Shown here: piece by piece, positions 14,825-26,904 of the stretch | Position numbering within the stretch: the first letter of the stretch is position 1 | How the letters are laid out: each line of letters begins with the position of its first letter | DNA from: Takakia lepidozioides | Taxonomy: Eukaryota; Streptophyta; Takakiopsida; Takakiales; Takakiaceae | Assembly (NCBI GenBank): GCA_030704615.1 | Contig: CM060732.1 | Span: forward strand, 46,791,053-46,855,052 | Length of the DNA: 64,000 nt | Direction of reading: 5' to 3' | The notes under the pieces: model-generated | What the model saw: the letters and a program-made list of their open reading frames with translations, nothing else | The model's database searches: none | Told to the model about the DNA's origin: nothing | Translations under genes and position numbers: made by a program

Positions 14825-17800
14825 CTACTGGTGAAGGTGTTCTGTGCCAACACCAGGAATGGGAAACTGGCTAGCAAATGACTCCACTCTCTTTCTAAGC
14901 TCCGCTATGTCCCCCATCTGCTGGCACTGCTCGGACTCTATGTACTCCATGAAGTCCTTCACCTTCGTCCCTTTGCATGTGCCCTTGGCTCTGATAGCAA
15001 GTTGCACTCCTTCATGGATGAAGTCTGCAACCTTGACGAAGTCGTCTTTGTTTAATCCACGTGTGGTGAGGGCAGGTGAACCAATGCGAATCCCACCTGG
15101 CACCATTGCACTCTTATCTCCTGTATCCCCCCCAAACCCAAAATTATAGCAGAATTTAGTGAAAACAAGGACACGGGCTCTAACTCTGCAGTTCACCTTT
15201 TAGGAACGAAGGAGGATGACTGATCCGTTCTCCACTCAGCAATACTGATAATACAATTGGAGAGAAAATGAACTACTCTTCAAAATAACAGCCCGTCGAC
15301 AAGTAAACTTACTCGGGAGTCAACAGCTCGTGTTATGTCCAGTACATTCACATCAATACCGGATCATTTGGAAGTTCTAGCCTCACCCTCTAGCCAATAC
15401 GGTGCTCTCTTACTCCAATGATTCCAAAGGGTATCCGATGATAAAGCACTGCGAGCACACCCCATAGATGGTTCTGGGGCAATCCACTCTGGGCTACATT
15501 GAAGGCTGGGTGTCCACCAGCCGGAGGAAGTTATGTCTCGCACTCTTGCCAACCTATGAGGGCCCCTTGCAGTATCATTGGGACCACCTGTGACAATTTC
15601 TTGCACCAGGACAGGAAAGCCTCGACAAATGACACACACCTTGTAGACAAGAGATCCCAGCAAACTCACCTGGCACAGAATTCTTATTGAGGGTAATGGA
15701 TGCCATATCCAGTACCTTCTCAGCCCTAGCCCCATCTGCTCCCTGCCAAGCAGTGATAATGTTTCAATATATCAGTATAGCAGTGCAAAAGAAGCCTTCT
15801 TCAGTGGTCCATTTACCAACCCTTTGCATTATAGCAAGGCTTTCAGAGAGCTTAAATGAGTTGCCCCAACAAATACACTTTCAAGTGTGCTCAATGCAGA
15901 CGATATATTTGCTAAAAAGTGGATGTCTTACCAGGGGTCTAAGATCAACAAGCACAAGATGGTTGTCAGTGCCTCCCGAGACAAGCGTATATCCAAGCTC
16001 CAGCAACCTGCCTGCCAATGCTCGACAGTTTTCTATCACCTGCCAAACACAAAACATCCACTTGTTACAGATGCATATAATGCTCTGAGACTGTCTGCAA
16101 GTTGAGAAAGGATGCATGACTGGTATGAGGTGAGCACCCACAGTAAAGATCCATTGGAACAGTGAGCCTCTGGATCATTATTGCCACAATGACATCATGA
16201 TATGGCAGGTGCTGCAATTTGCCGATTTCAATGGTACATGTAATTTAACAACAAATTGCAAGAGTAGCAATTTAGATTGTCTAAGCTATTTCTGTTCATT
16301 CATGTTCTCCACTCCCATAGCTACAAGTCATCATCAATTATGGCCTATGGATGGATAGCAACTCAACAGGCAGCTACCTGTTGTTGGTACGCGTTGAATT
16401 CTGGGGCAGCTGCTTGCCTTAGGCATACTGCTAGCCCTGCAATTGTGTGATTATGTGGCCCTCCCTGTAACAAATCCAGCGACAAATCAGAAACTGTCAT
16501 TTCACCAGTGTGTAGAATAAAGACAAGTTCTGTCACTATGGACACGGCAATTCCAACAGATACTTGAGAGAAACCAAGCTACTGCAGGGTTCCATCAGAT
16601 TCACTGAAAACCCTCCTAAAACGTAACTGGTCCAAAGACTGCCACTTGACTCAAGCAAGACCTGCATTCTGAGTACCTGAAGGCCAGGAAATACAGCATT
16701 GTTGATCGATGTCTCTAAGTCAACTCCCAACACATTTGCCTTCCTGAAGAAGATCATGCCACCCCGCGGACCTCTCAAAGACTGCCACACAACCACAACT
16801 TATAAGCTGAATTGTATCATATCAGCAAAAAATGACCCTCTGCATTTATTCACTCTGGAGGTTAAAACCTTGTGCGTGGTCGTAGTGACAACATCACAGA
16901 AGTCGAATGGGTTGCCAACCACACCAGCTGCCACAAGGCCACTGATGTGCGCCATGTCCATCATGAGAAATGCACCAACACTGTCAGCTATCTGCAGGAT
17001 CACACCACCTACCATAAGTCTTACCGTGTTGTAAAAACACCCTCAAAGGTTTCTATCTCAGCAACAATGGAAGACAGCTCACAATTTTAGGCCACAGTTG
17101 CAGCTAACAAAAAATTGGCGACTTAGGCTGATAATTGTGTTTGTGATTGCTGAGGCCCAACGGTCAAATAATATATAGGAGGATATGGTTCCAATGCAGT
17201 AACCTGTGTGTACCTTGCGCATACGTGGATAGTCGAAGTCTCGAGGGTATGCACTTGCCCCAGCTATGAGGAGTTTTGGCCGAAACAATGCCGCAGTCTG
17301 TTCCAAGACATCATAGTCCACCAGCCCTGTTGCCCCAAACACAGCCATGTCCAATAGGATTTCAGGGTTGTATTGATCCCCCATGTTTTGTAACAAGTTG
17401 ACTGATAATGTGTCACACAAGGTGACATTCAATATGTCCCTGTCTCTGGTGTAACCTACATAGCCAATCACTGCATCTGCTAATGTGTAGAAGATCAGTC
17501 CTAGTGCAATACCAAATTCAAGATAAAAACACAAGTGGTAAACCAACCTGTTCCCTCATTGAGACGATATGGCATGGATTCAAAATAGACTGATGTAGCT
17601 GATACACGCCTTTTGGGCGTCATGAAACCATGTGACAAATGCCCACCATGTGGCAAGTCAAGGCCCTGTGCAAAAATAATACAGTGATTATCACCATGAT
17701 GACATCCCCTCACACTCTCACTCTCTCCCCCCTCAGGGCGGGAAGCCTACCTTTGAACAGCAAACAGATGCAGAGAGGAAAGAGGGATTGCAATTGCCCG

Positions 17801-19736
17801 TTGTGCGGGCAACCTGTAGACAACATTCATTTTCTGATTCATTGTCCTGGGTACCCTCACGAGAGAGACGCCCTCTTCAAATCCATCAAGGGAATTGTGC
17901 CTGAACCTCTATTTACCAACTTTGAAAGTCTCGAGGCTGAGCCAAAAGCCCAGGGCCTAGTTATTGCACAAACCACACACAGGAAGGATATCTGGAAAAC
18001 TCGGATTAATTGTCTGTTCCAAGGTAAGTCATACTACCAGCGTCAGCCCCTGACAAAGTAGTTTCTGTCAGTTTGTGTTCTGCTCAAACTGAGCGCGGGG
18101 TCAATGGCCACAAAGCTACGGCAAACAACGTCTTATGAGTACATTCTCTCCCCTCAGAAGACAAGTCAAAAGGGGGATGGCCACTCACACTAGTAAAAGG
18201 TCTTTCATGTGACCCCTAAACAGTATGGTTGCCAAGGCACATAAGAAGCGGGAAGGACTAGTGGACTCTCAATGCATATAAGACTGTTTGCACAAAGAAA
18301 GCCCCTAATGGAGCAGGAAGAGACAGGATGGCTGGTGTACCATTATTCGGTCATGGGGTTGAAGCAGGGCCGTGTAAACTGCAAAGTTGGCTGGTGAGCC
18401 AGAGAGTGGCTGCACATTGACACCCCATTCACTAGAGTCCACATGAAATGTTGCCAGAGCTCTTTGCTGGCACAGCCTCTCACTCTGATCAATATATTCA
18501 TTGCCTCCGTAGTACCTGTGTTGCAGACAAGTCCATAATGATCCCTAATTATCTGGCCCGTTAATATAGAGGCCAATGCCACCTCATAAAGATCTGCAAA
18601 TGTCTAGAATTCACTTTCTGGCTGACGTAGCTCAATCAATTCTACTGCAATTTGATATAGATTCACCAATAACCAGGCTAACAGCAGCCTTCAGGGTTTA
18701 AGGATAAGAACTAGACTTCTAAACCTTAAACCCTTGACCATCTGTCCTAAAACCCCCAAGGAAGATAGAAATTTGCCTTTGATCAAGCTCACCTCTTACC
18801 AGGCAAACCCTCGGAATACTTATTCGTAAGGCAGGAACCAACAGCCTCCATAACTGCACGAGATGTGAAGTTCTCTGAAGCAATTAACTCCAAGCCCCGA
18901 AACTGCCGTCGTTTCTCACACTCAATTATGGCATGCACATCGGGGTCGGCTTCTCCGAGTGGTGGGTCCACCAGTCGAACAGCTGCTTCTACAGAAGCCA
19001 CATCAGATCCTAATCAAATAGAATGTACCTAAGAGACGTTGTTTTCCATACTCTTGTGGCCATAGACCCTGCGCCCAGTTTGGGCGGAACAAGAGGGAAC
19101 AGATACTACCTTTGTGAGGGGCTCACTGCAGTAGTGGGACTTACCTTGGTATCTACAATTGGTTCTGGCTTTCCAGATTTCCTCTAGAAAGCCCGTCATA
19201 CAAGCATCAATCTGCTGTGTAAGAGCTGCCCAGCAATCAGAACCCAACCAAATAGAAAGCATTGTGAAGGAAGGACCTTGGACAATCCCGTCGGATTAAA
19301 AAGTGTGATACGTAAATAAAGTAGAGGAAATGGACAAGCATTATGGTGTCATCAATAAGAAAGTCGAAGTGAATTCGATACAGGAAGGTAATGCAAATAC
19401 ACACTCATTCGAATTGCGAAGAATAAATAGAAGTCTGAGAGAAACAGAGAGGACACACACACCATCGGGAACCGAGACTTGAGCCGGCGCACTGAAGCAG
19501 AAGACAGAGCGACGAGGCTGGCTTACTCTCGCAGGAAACCTCACACTCCCATACGGAATCAGCTCCACCTTCTTGGCACCGAGTCCACCAGGAAGCATCC
19601 TCAACCCCACCATTAAATCCATGCTCCGCTGCGCCTTCCTACCAGATGAATTCAGGCAGTTGCACTTTGGCGGATCTACCGACCTCTGCCCTCCAAAAGG
19701 CAGCTCCCTAATCCTCACCCCCGCCGCTAAATCCAT
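14825..19736 (-). CDS. SHM3: Serine hydroxymethyltransferase, probably plastidial, 11 exons
   Basis: SHMT interconverts serine plus tetrahydrofolate with glycine plus 5,10-methylene-THF, using PLP. Exons on the minus strand: 19736-19463, 19009-18793, 18515-18341, 17665-17548, 17326-17214, 16991-16869, 16781-16677, 16464-16378, 16039-15932, 15742-15670 and 15120-14825. All introns are GT-AG and the sum is 1689 nt (562 residues). Hallmarks include [86 protein letters not shown], the PLP-lysine motif [16 protein letters not shown] and [14 protein letters not shown]. Exon 1 is a Ser/Arg-rich extension of about 90 residues lacking acidic clusters, and the mature part is closest to Arabidopsis SHM3 as I recall it, so plastid targeting is likely but not proven. 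A further in-frame ATG at 19859 would add 41 residues. Two introns carry LINE remnants; the coding part is undamaged. Confidence 0.96.
17732..18150 (+). mobile_element. LINE 3' end in SHMT intron 3
   Basis: A close relative of the copy at 34.9 kb: both share 'gggc.ggaagcctacctttgaac', the zinc-knuckle stretch [19 protein letters not shown], and [20 protein letters not shown]. It ends at 'gccacaaagctacggcaa' and 'cttatgagtacattct'. It is antisense to SHMT and 5'-truncated. Compared with the 34.9-kb copy it has lost a short stretch after 'cccagggcc', so it is defective. Confidence 0.82.
19025..19250 (-). mobile_element. Short LINE 3' end in SHMT intron 1
   Basis: On the minus strand this reads through [20 protein letters not shown] and then 'gggcgcagggtctatggccaca', the same order as the 3' ends of the other LINE copies. 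It is in the sense orientation of the host gene and only about 225 bp long. The orientation is opposite to the copy at 17.7 kb, so the two are independent insertions into one gene. Confidence 0.75.
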
Positions 19737-19879
19737 GCTCTGCTCTGCTTTGCTTTCTAGCACCAGCCCACCTCCGAGCTGCGGGTCCTTCCTCTCGGTA
19801 GGATTGTGTCGTGCACTACAAAAAGGCCACCATGCTCCGTAGGGTATAACTGCAAGCAAACAGAATATTCCATTATGCC

Positions 19880-20145
19880 ATTATTCCATCTATATTCTTA
19901 AGGATTTCTGTGGCATATGGGGTGTACAGTCCCTCGCCTAACCTCAAAAGGTATCCGGATAAAAAATATAATATATATATAGACCCCTCCGGAAGGGAGA
20001 GTAAATTATGGTGTCTCTTCACCACAAGGGCTACTACCTTCCGGCTGAAAGGTGGACACTGGACACCTTCATGACACACCAGACGGTGGTTTGAACCCAC
20101 AACCACATTTGACGTGGTATGTGCCCATTACCACTGGGCTACATG
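19880..20145 (-). mobile_element. Probable tRNA-derived SINE
   Basis: Read on the minus strand, the 5' part contains TAGCCCAGTGGTAATGGGC, a good Pol III A box, and about 45 nt later GGTTCAAACC, a good B box, in the right order and spacing for a tRNA-related promoter. It then runs into a non-tRNA body ending in an AT-rich stretch near 19960. There is no cloverleaf 3' half, so it is not a tRNA gene. It lies just upstream of the SHMT start. Confidence 0.6.
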
Positions 20146-20264
20146 CTACAGGTATTTGGATAGATTGTATACCCGCTCAATACAGGTTAGAAGTTACGAC
20201 TAGGGCTTCGCGTTGCTCCGCACTACTTGCACCGAATTCTGCGAACTACGTTCAATTTTTCACA

Positions 20265-20540
20265 AAAAGGGGTGGGTCATCCCCATGGTGTTACATACAT
20301 ACATCCCATATTTCATTGTTTTCCGGAAGAAGAACGGCGGAGTGTTGCCGAAGCTACCATATTATTTTTATTTTTCAAAGGAAATAGGGCCGAAATCCTG
20401 CTGGTCCCTCCTCTTCGGCATCCCCAGAGTTTGGGAAGCATAAAAAGGGGTGGGTCATCCCCAGAGTGTTACATACATACATCATGTGTTTCTTTGATTT
20501 CAAAAAAATGGTGGATTGTTGCTGAGGCTACCACATCTTG
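20265..20540. repeat. Two-copy direct repeat beside PPR relic
   Basis: 'aaaaaggggtgggtcatccc' followed by 'gtgttacatacatacatc' occurs at about 20264 and again at about 20440, and in both copies leads to 'gttgc.gaggctaccat' or close variants. The units are about 175 bp apart. The second copy merges into the PPR fragment. Confidence 0.7.
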
Positions 20541-21020
20541 TTTAGCCATTCTGTCAAACGCTGAGAATGCATCCTTCATACTCCCACATTTGGCATACAT
20601 GTCAACTAGAGTAGTCTCCGGAATGATATATGGGGCAATCCCAGCTTGTGTCGTAGAACGCGATGCTTGCAGGGTATGCACAGCAGGGGCGCGGGATGAA
20701 GGTCTGCTTCTGTAAGGTACTTCTTTGTGATGCAGTGCTGGTTCAAAAATTTCAGAGCCTCTTTCAGTGTGCCTCATATAGTGTCCTCACAAGTTCAGAA
20801 GCGCCAAAAGAAATCTTGAGAACTTCCTCCCAGGGTCCTCTTTTGGAAGTGGAGATCATTGTGGAGGTGCCTGATTTTATCAATTGTGCTGCCACTGCCC
20901 CTTCAAGATGACCATCTACCCTTGCAGATTTTTTGTAGCTGTCAATCCTCAGTGGCTCATATGCACTCTGGTGCTTGAAATCAGGACCTCTCGGATGGAC
21001 CTGCACCCACGCTTCATCCC
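20469..21020 (-). pseudogene. PPR (PLS-class) gene 5' fragment, degenerate
   Basis: On the minus strand, two overlapping frames encode VHPRGPDFKHQ, then AQLIKSGTSTMISTSKRGP, then after a frame change TTLVDMYAKCGSMKDAFSAF. The last is a standard PPR repeat edge. AQLIKSGTSTM and the surrounding leader are shared with the PPR pseudogene at 45.9 kb, so this is a truncated, frameshifted relative. PPR proteins of this class bind organellar RNA and guide C-to-U editing. This copy holds at most one or two repeats and cannot be functional. Confidence 0.75.
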
Positions 21021-21737
21021 TGCTTCTTTCAGCTAACCCTGCCTGGGCAACAGTATGGCCCTGTGCTAAGAGCTGACAATAATAACCTAAAATTTATCTA
21101 GCAAACACTCTGACCATACTTACCACAACGACGCAATGGCGTGAGCGTTGCGCGTGAGCGCGTGAGCGTCATGTCAGCATGCTGATGTGGCGGTAAATGA
21201 TGACGTGACACTGTCCGTCATCTGCCACGTCAGCATTAACATGCGCCGCCTATAACCGTGGATGGTCCTATGACCGTGGAATTAATGCAGGGAATCTTGC
21301 CTAAATAGAATCAAGACGAGCGTTGAGGCCTACAATTGCAGCATCCAACATTGTGCAATTACAAATGCTTGTTTCACTTTTACAATTACGAGGACGAAAA
21401 AATATCCTCACAAAGTGTGCGCCATAAAGGCTGCCACGGGAAGACCTTCCTCCCTCCTCAAATAACAATGAGAGTTAGGATCATCTTCAAAAGATGATTG
21501 TAGTGCATAGCGACAGCAAGACATGTAGACTTCGAACGGTGCAATGACAAATGTGCACTACCTAAAAGTTGTCACTCAGAGCTCACTCCGTATAGTTGGA
21601 GGCCATATCATTGCACCGCCGACGAATTGATGTGAATTACACATTTCAAATCATGGTCGTCCCACATACCACATTGCATAGTTGATGCTACCCATGTGTT
21701 GTATCCCGCTGCAAAAAAGTATCGACCTCGTTGAAAC

Positions 21738-24700
21738 TCATAGTGGCCTGGTGAATGAAGTTGTCACGTTTGGATCGCAAACCATCCTCTTCAAAAATAT
21801 GAAATACAAATGTTTGCAGGGTATGAATTTACCTCTCTTGCCCAAACTGGTTGATAGCATATTCACAAAATCAGGACATGTGCAATTGGGGAAATTGGAA
21901 ACCGTGATGTCGTAGGTCCTGTCATGAACAGCAGATGTGGAAGTGATGATTGTGAATACCCGACCATATCCTGGATCGGGTACTTCCGTGGTGCTTCCAA
22001 CACGAGCTTGGAGCATTCTTGCGGACTCCACTTTGCCAAAGTGTTCAGCGGTTGGAGGGAAACGCCGAACGAGCTTTCCATCTCGTTTGGTTTGCCACAA
22101 GTCAGGATTTGCCGGGGGACCCGGGAGGACGCAGAAGTAGTAGCACATGCATGGAGTTGGGGTTGTCTCGCAAGGGAAAAACCTGCCTCCTCCAGCATTT
22201 CAATCTCCTGAAAGCTGAGATGTGTTCCCACCTTCACGGGCCAAACGGTTGGAGGAGATGGCTTCATCACTACGGAAGGACGCACAGTTCCATGCACACA
22301 TCTGGCACAATCATCTGCGCAGAACCAGAACTTGTGGTTCTTGGCTTCTGGTTGACCGTATGGACGCATCAAGCCCGTGAAAGTCGGAGCAGGAGTTCGG
22401 GCACCACCTCTGGGGATATAGATGAAGTGCACTTCTCGAAATTAGTTGCCCTGATCGCTGTACATTTCACACGAGACCCTACACTTGTGCGTTCTATGTG
22501 CCAAACGTGGTCGGGCATGCGGACTCAAGCACATCAAGGGGGTTGTTTCTCTCCTGCACCATTTCAGTGGCATTGTTTGATGCTGGAGCTTGCCGTCGTG
22601 TTGGAGGTTCCTCCACAATGGAGGTTCCGGACATGGAGCTGTCATGCAGGGGAACACGAGGCTTCGAGAAGTTATCACGGTCTGCCCTGTGGGAATCTGA
22701 ATCCGAACCAGGTGGAGTGTTCAATTTCCTCTTACAGGAGCCGAATCTCTCCTCCCCTTCAAGATGTGGAACTCTAGAAACAAGTGGCGTTCCCTGGGCA
22801 TACATGCTCACGCCCGTGCTATCTTGATTGGATCCCCAGATCTGTTTGCAGCACGCAACATCAACTCCCATTTGTCCGGACCCTTGCCACCAACCCCACC
22901 TCGTAAGAAATCACGGTATCGGGTTTGTTGTTGCAAGGCACGTATCAAATCATCTGTTGTTTGCCACATACAAATCCCGACCTCGTTTCCCAGACTGCTG
23001 CAACCATGCGTTGTGCACAGTTTCTGCCAAATTGCAAGATGGCATGTCCGCCATTTCCTCAATGGACATGTTCTGCAAAGTGAGAACCACACTTCAAAAC
23101 AGTGAACAGAAAACAACATAAAGAAAGCGAGGACACAATAAAATGGAAAGCAAATGTATGAATAAAGCAATAAATATAAGCCTCGTACCAATGCATGGCT
23201 GCTCCCCACTGTCTATACCGGAAGTGCCAAAACGCCAGCCAATCTTCCAATGCTCTCATACTCTCAAGTGATGCAGCTCCAGAAGAGAACCACCAGGCAC
23301 GAATTGTCTGGAACAAAGTGTCCGCCTCCTTCATTGTTCTAGCATCTTTGTACTCTTTGCACAATTTACGGTGCTGAGTCTGCATCTCTGGTTTGATGTC
23401 CGACTTTGTATGTTTTTCCAGAGATTGTGTCCAATGGAATAGACATGTACGCTCTCTTCCTGGCATAGGCACTTTTGGGTCGCCCGATCCGAAGACAATA
23501 CGAAAGCATTGAAATTTGCTTGAGCACTATCCGCCATGAAACCTGCGAAATTTGGAGATGGCAGCCCATGGCAGCCCATGACACGTATCAGGGAATTCCA
23601 CATGAGCTTCTGGGATTCCGTATCCTCGGATTGCATGTCACAAACTGCAATTGTCATAACTCGTTGGTACACTGGATCGTAGACATGACAAGCCATTGTC
23701 GTCCAATCCTTCACTCGTTTCACATGATCAAACATAAGAAAACAGTTCTGCAAGTCCCCAGTCTTCTGCATCCGCTTCACGAGGCTAACCCCACTGCCCT
23801 CCCCAACAGTCGACATTTTGAAAAGAAAACTTTGATGGCACCTTGACCTGGGAATACATTGTCCTGGATGTAATCGTACTTGCTCACTCGTTTCAATTCC
23901 AAAATATTGTCTATGTAGCCTCTGATCCCAGAGCCCATTCTCAATGCATTGATCTGATGCCGAATGTTAGGTGAACTTAAAGTGGAGAAATGATCCATGA
24001 CCAGGTCCAATGCTGCACCGTCAAGTTTAGTCCCCACAGAATCCCCTTCACTCAAAATATGGCTTTCCAAGAAGGACTTGCTTGCGCCAAGAGCAATTGC
24101 AGATGTTGTTGCGGATGGGTTTCTCCCGAACTCCTGTTTAATCAACCTCGATACTGTCTCAACACTCTCCCTGTAATCCCCTTCGAGACAGGATGGTTAT
24201 GGAATCCAAAATGCACACAAGCTCTTGTCATTGTTTTCAAACGGTGGACAACATAGTACATTCTTGCTCCGCAGAGCGCCAAGCAGGATGGCACAAGTTT
24301 GCAGAATTTGCAGACGAAAGTGTTTGCCGGTGGAGGGGCAGTCCCAGGCTGAAATGGATTTTCCGCCAGACCCTCCCATTCGCTTTGATTATGAACCCCA
24401 GACTGAAGAAAGTGTCTGCAATTCAAATTATCACACCTAAGGTGTCCATTGCAAAACTGTCCTCCTGAAAACAAGCTTGTCATCATTCTGAATATTGGAT
24501 GTTTTTGTTCTGCACCACGGGTGCCCGTCGTGTTTCTTGTCCATTCCATGCATCATGATTGTTACACCTCCAACTCGCGGAGGAGGAGGCAGCTCGAATA
24601 GGATATCGCCATCAAAAGTCTCCGGCAAGAACTTCACAGGCACCTGCTTCAAAGATTCCCAATCAATTCCCCGCAACTCACTTTTGAATCCAGCCATTCC

Positions 24701-25193
24701 TCCCATCGCCCGCAATTTTGGAATGACACTACAAATCTCTTCTTCATCAGCTTCTCCAACCACAGTAGGAAGGACTGGATTTGGAATTTCACTTATGTCA
24801 TCATCGGAAGAATCCGAAAGCTCAACGATTGGAGTGGAGGACGTCTGTTCTTTTTTCACCACCACCTCCCTCTTGTCTTCAACGACCGAAGCAGCAGTCC
24901 CGGGCGTCACATATGACCCAAGGGACTTTCGCCGAGGCTCTCCAAGTACTTGTATCGACCAGGACGCACTCTCCACTGGCTGATATGAGCCGTCTCATCA
25001 CGGTTTTGGAAAGAGTATTTCAACAACTTCCCTTTAAGATCGTACACCTCTTTCTCCAAAAAGATGGAGCCATTCTGCAGCTGAAAACGGGTAGCCAAGA
25101 CATGTTCCAGAACAATTGCAAATCCATTGTCAAGGACTTTGGGAGAACGGCACTGGTTTGTCGTCAGAGAAGAACTCCGCTTCAGAGGAAGCC
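21738..25193 (-). mobile_element. Decayed MULE-like transposase with zinc-finger N-terminus and SWIM domain
   Basis: Minus-strand frames, broken by several frameshifts, together read as one transposase. About 25193-24560 is an acidic N-terminal part. About 24560-24150 contains HGMDKKHDGHPWCRTK and CNGHLRCDNLNCRHF, resembling the WRKY/GCM1-type zinc finger of MULE transposases. About 23816-23330 holds FDHVKRVKDWTTMACHVYD, IAVCDMQSED and FMADSAQANF, the DDE-type core with expected acidic residues. About 23060 carries CNLAETVHNAWLQQSGKRG. About 22000-21780 holds FPNCTCPDFVNM followed by KFIPCKHLYFIF, a SWIM zinc finger (CxC...CxH) typical of MULE C-termini. An intron may separate the core from the C-terminal part near 23190. 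I could not define terminal inverted repeats or target-site duplications. Non-autonomous in its present state. Confidence 0.72.
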
Positions 25194-25315
25194 ATCTTCC
25201 TTCCTCGCGTACGTTTGTACCTTGCTATCGCAGATCTAGTGTAAATCGGTTTACTGATGTCTCCAGAACACAGTTGAAGAATGAGCAGAGAATATGGCGG
25301 AGGAAGCTCAGACAA

Positions 25316-25947
25316 CGACTGTGCATATTATGTTATTCTTTCCAGATATGCAGCCGTCCATTTTAATTACTTTTCTTGTGGGCCCAGTGGTCAGAGTATC
25401 CCTAGGGCAGTGTCGGCAGCTGTAAACCGTTAATCAGAACCTCATCAATAAACCCAATAACAAAGCCGACTTCCTGGAAGCATGCCACAGGATCTGAGGA
25501 TGGGATTGCAGATTAAGTAAATGTATCTTTATACTACTACCAATGATCATGCGCACCTGGAAAGTTCCAAATGTGAAACGAATGTGGGGTTTGGCTAACA
25601 AGGATGACCGTGTATGATATTCCAAAATTTGTCATCAAACTCTCGTTCATTTACATTTATTTGTGTAAGACTGTGCGCCAAGATTTCTGGGATTCGCTGT
25701 TATTTTTAAATATTGAAACCGTTCTAATAAAGAACACGCCGTTTATTTTGGGCGACACACGTCAGACATCCATAACTGAATACGAACAGCTGTACACCAA
25801 TTGCTGGCATGTGCACTAATAAGGGAACGACTATGTGTAACGGTCACGCGGAGGGAATCCGATGCTTCTAGAGACAAGCAAGAACGCAGGCAATCCGCAA
25901 GAAATCGGGAGTCACTGCGTTTTTCTACTTTTCGCGCTTAGAGGAGA
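25316..25947. other. Gap between MULE relic and ParB-methyltransferase copy A
   Basis: About 630 bp without a recognised gene. It could hold the promoter of copy A. No clear TATA box or other element was identified. Confidence 0.4.
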
Positions 25948-26413
25948 GTGGTAGTCAAGCTGGAGAGGGTTCCTTCTACAATACGAAAGAGAAGAAAGTC
26001 TCTTTATTTTACTTCCCTTAGAGAGAGACGCAGAGCAAGAGAGCAAATGACGAGGCGTCGTTTGTTGGAGAACACAGGGCCAAGGCAGCAGGTGAACGCG
26101 GAGACTGATTCACAAGAGCAGACGGAGACTGAGGCAGCGGCTGTGACACAGTCGGCGATAAGAGTGCGCCAGCCTGTGGAGGCAGAGATGATTCGCAGGG
26201 ACACTGAAGAGGTGGAAGCACGCGGAACGCCGAACCGGGAGAAGGTCAAGAAACCCTAGAGCAGACAGAAATTCCAGCAGATGTGAGAGGGAAGAGGAAA
26301 GCTGCAGAAGGGGATCCAATTTCAAAACCTAAGAAGGCGCCAGTAAGGTTTCTCTAACTTACATTTCATTGTTGAAGATCTGCGTAGAGATTGAGTGGAA
26401 TGTCCCAGACAGG

Positions 26414-26904
26414 GATTGTCGCTACCGACCATCACAACGGTGATTTGCTTTTACTCCTCTGCTAAGGGTTTAGCACAATGAGTGGGTGGGTCATTCACTG
26501 TTGTTCAGATCATACAGTCTGTCTGATTGCCTTTCAAACAGTCCTTCCTCTTCCCTTCTTTAGCACTACTGAATTGCGAGCGTCGTTAACGCCATTCGAT
26601 TCTCCTCATGAGATTTATGTACCTATGTGTTTGAAGAGCCGGTTCAGAGAATCCATGCTCCAATCATCTGCACCGCCCTAAACTATACTGAATGTCGTTG
26701 CCGCCAATCACTTACATAGATGTCATTACACAACACCGATCCGGCAGGTCCTTATCTTTTGTGATTGTCGTTAACGCCGTTCGCTATCGCTCTCGCTTTT
26801 GTTTTGAATACGGCAGGTCAGCTTTTGTGTAGATTGTGCTGAATTGTTTCACACCATTCATGGTGAGTTTCTTGAGACAGAGTGATTGTCGTTACCGCCA
26901 TTCA
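26414..26904. repeat. Five decayed palindromic sites in intron 1 of copy A
   Basis: Sites at 26414-26435, 26578-26600, 26690-26711, 26761-26784 and 26881-26904 share the scheme GATTGTCGTTAACGCCATTC or a close variant. This matches the intron-5 palindromes of the same gene but with GTTAAC, GTTACC or GTTGCC at the centre and less perfect arms. Spacing is 70-165 bp. Confidence 0.75.

Noticed and set aside
19814-19830. CACTACAAAAAGGCC as a CACTA terminus
   Set aside because: It overlaps the 5' leader of SHMT, has no subterminal repeats beside it and differs from the terminus at 38.5 kb. Treated as coincidence.
20050-20145. Functional tRNA gene
   Set aside because: A and B boxes are present but the sequence cannot fold into a complete cloverleaf with an acceptor stem; it fits a SINE better.
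22019-22777. 252-codon plus-strand open frame
   Set aside because: It is antisense to the MULE transposase C-terminal region, which has recognisable SWIM and other motifs on the minus strand.
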